DNA from: Lepisosteus oculatus
Lineage: Eukaryota > Chordata > Actinopteri > Semionotiformes > Lepisosteidae
Direction: 5' to 3'
Length of the DNA: 64,000 nucleotides
Assembly: GCF_040954835.1 (NCBI RefSeq)
Contig: NC_090698.1
Span: 38,307,501-38,371,500, forward strand
Position numbers and translations under genes: made by a program
Shown: one piece after another, positions 62,168 to 64,000 of the stretch
Position numbering within the stretch: the first letter of the stretch is position 1
Layout: each line of letters starts with the position of its first letter
The notes under the pieces: generated by a model
Told to the model about the DNA's origin: nothing
The model's input: the letters and a program-made list of their open reading frames with translations, nothing else
Database searches by the model: none

Positions 62168-64000
62168 TCCTTTCTTATCACACAGAGTGCACTAATTGCC
62201 TTATTATGGAAATTCTGCACAGGCAGTGCAGGGATTCTAGTCGCAGTTTGGTCAATAATAATGCCACTGAATGTGATAGTACTGCTGTCTTGTTCCATTG
62301 GTTTCAGTGTTTACCTGAGGACTCTGTATTGATCATGGCTGTCTTCTCTATCAACCAAAACTGCAATGTAAGGTCTCTAAATCTGAGCGTTCTTCTATAA
62401 GGATTTCTACTAGATTTCCTCTCTTTAATACTTAGTTGTTAAATAACGAGGTTCTAATTACCAGTGCAATTATTTTTGGCCTGGAAGTGATTTTTTGAAA
62501 TCACATACTGATTGACTTCCTGCTGTTGAATAAGGTCATTCCCGCTGCATATGGTTGTATTGAAAAATATTGTAATTGGGGTCAAGGTGTTATTTTAATA
62601 GTCATTTAAATGTTGGTCTGTGTTTAATTCATATACAAAATGAATGCTTGGTTTTTAACACACTGTACCGTGTTTTTAACAATAATATCTCTGCTTTGTT
62701 CCATGTTTGCAAATATTTCACTTTTTGCTTTTCGGTATATCCTGAATATAAATAAATCAGTTAATACTGCAAACTACAACGTAATCGGGAAAGTGTCAAT
62801 CTTTTGTAACAGGTGTAGTTTTATTAAACAGACATGACATCGGTAAAGACCTTATACTGATTAGCATTTGTCATCAGTAGGGGATCCACTGTTTGTGTCC
62901 CAATCTAGTAGTATGTGTGACAACTGTTGGAAGCAGTAGAAACTGTATATCTGTGACACGTTTTACACCAGTTTACAGATGCTGTCCTGTGTAATTCTGT
63001 TCCATTACTCTCATAATAACTGGAGAAATATATGTCTGTTCACAGGTATTTGACGGCTAGATGCTACATGTTGTACCAAGGTCACTCCCCAAATATTCAG
63101 TGGCAAATAGGACAACCATGGCTTAATTCACATTATCATCTTGGAAGAAAGCAAAGTTTTTTAGAGACTAGACACTCCTGTGTGGTGGGACGATCTCGTT
63201 ATGGTGTTGAGACTCGTGATCTCCTAGGTTGGGGCCTTTGATTAACAAACATAATCCATCAAGCCTTGCTAGATTAGAAATTGCTGGCTACGATCACTTC
63301 AGTTCATTAGTTAAACATTTTTACTATTGGAAGCATATGAAAAAAACTGACATTTCCATAGAATATTGGAAAAGAATTGATGTTAATAAATTACAGTTCC
63401 CTAAGTCCTTTTTATATAGTATAGTGCAATGAATTGCCAATAAAGTCTCCAGAGTTTGCTAGCCATCTAAATACAACCTTATCCAATGACAAATGCTTTA
63501 AAATGGCAAACGTATTATTAGCTTTTTATGTTTATAGGGATCATAGTTTACTGGTAAGAAGCCTTCCAAAATGCCAGTGTACACTTTATAGTAATCTGCA
63601 CCAGGCTTCAGCAGAGAAATTGCAGCTGCATTAAGAAAAACGCAATAGCCATTAAAACTTCAAATATGTGTTTGCCACATTTGAGCCTTACAAATATCTG
63701 AAGCATGTAGATGGCATATAACCAAAACAATTATAGCCAAAATGTAGACCATGTTGGATGACTGCTAAAGAATAACAGTTTAAATGTATTTTCTCAATTT
63801 AAAATGATAGAGGATGATAAGAACAATAATGACATAAACTATGTAGATACAGGATTCTTATTTGCTATTTAGGGTATTTAGTAATTATCCATTAGAAAGG
63901 AAGAAAAAATATTTAATGAGCTTGATACCTTACTTTTTGTCTACTTAAAAGGGAATATTTTATCTCTGTATGCTAGTGTTGAACTCATAGACATAGATAT
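62168..64000. other. AT-rich DNA at window end, no gene seen
   Basis: No coding exon or repeat recognised. If ARL15 starts near 50-52 kb, this would be its first intron, but nothing in the sequence proves that. Confidence 0.35.

Overview
This is vertebrate nuclear DNA: AT-rich, intron-containing, with isolated coding exons in a mosaic of old transposable elements. Two recognisable protein genes, 5S-rRNA-headed SINEs, L2/CR1-type LINEs, Penelope-like, hAT, Tc1 and Kolobok-like elements and Ty3/gypsy pieces together suggest a ray-finned fish. A non-teleost such as gar or bowfin is possible, but that is inference only.

Genes. SNX18 (sorting nexin 18, SH3-PX-BAR) lies on the minus strand. Exon 1 (28667-30173) carries 502 codons plus one base. 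Exon 2 (3937-4190) carries the end of the BAR domain. A 24.5-kb intron separates them, and they splice in frame to a 586-residue protein. HSPB3, a single-exon small heat-shock protein, lies upstream in the same orientation (32853-33284). From memory, human 5q11.2 has ARL15, HSPB3 and SNX18 in this order, with ARL15 divergent. A CpG-rich stretch without an ORF at about 50.0-52.3 kb sits where an ARL15 promoter would be expected; no ARL15 coding exon was recognised.

Layout. 1-3936: SNX18 3' UTR and downstream DNA. 4191-28666: SNX18 intron, holding a Penelope-like fragment (8.5 kb), a SINE (12.0 kb), an L2 LINE (12.7-13.4 kb), a non-autonomous hAT (13.7-15.0 kb), a 5S SINE (16.3-16.7 kb), a tRNA-type SINE (18.3 kb), a fold-back (18.9-19.2 kb), a LINE 3' end (22.1 kb), another SINE (25.2 kb) and a Tc1 transposase relic (27.3-27.8 kb). 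30.2-34.6 kb: SNX18 promoter side and HSPB3. 34.6-46.4 kb: dense retroelements, including composite 5S SINEs, an L2 copy, a solo LTR and a decayed gypsy pol split by a LINE. 46.4-54.7 kb: mostly unique sequence with the CpG-rich stretch. 54.7-64 kb: a Tc1-like element with two SINEs nested in it, twin perfect hairpins, a fold-back Penelope-like element with hammerhead-like cores, a Kolobok-like MITE and a second solo LTR.

The two genes are linked by position rather than by pathway: SNX18 remodels membranes, HSPB3 is a muscle chaperone. I saw no bacterial-type system, CRISPR array or intact transposase or reverse transcriptase. The most unusual material is in the repeats: tail swapping in 5S-headed SINEs, head-to-head Penelope fragments with ribozyme-like cores, and datable nested insertions.
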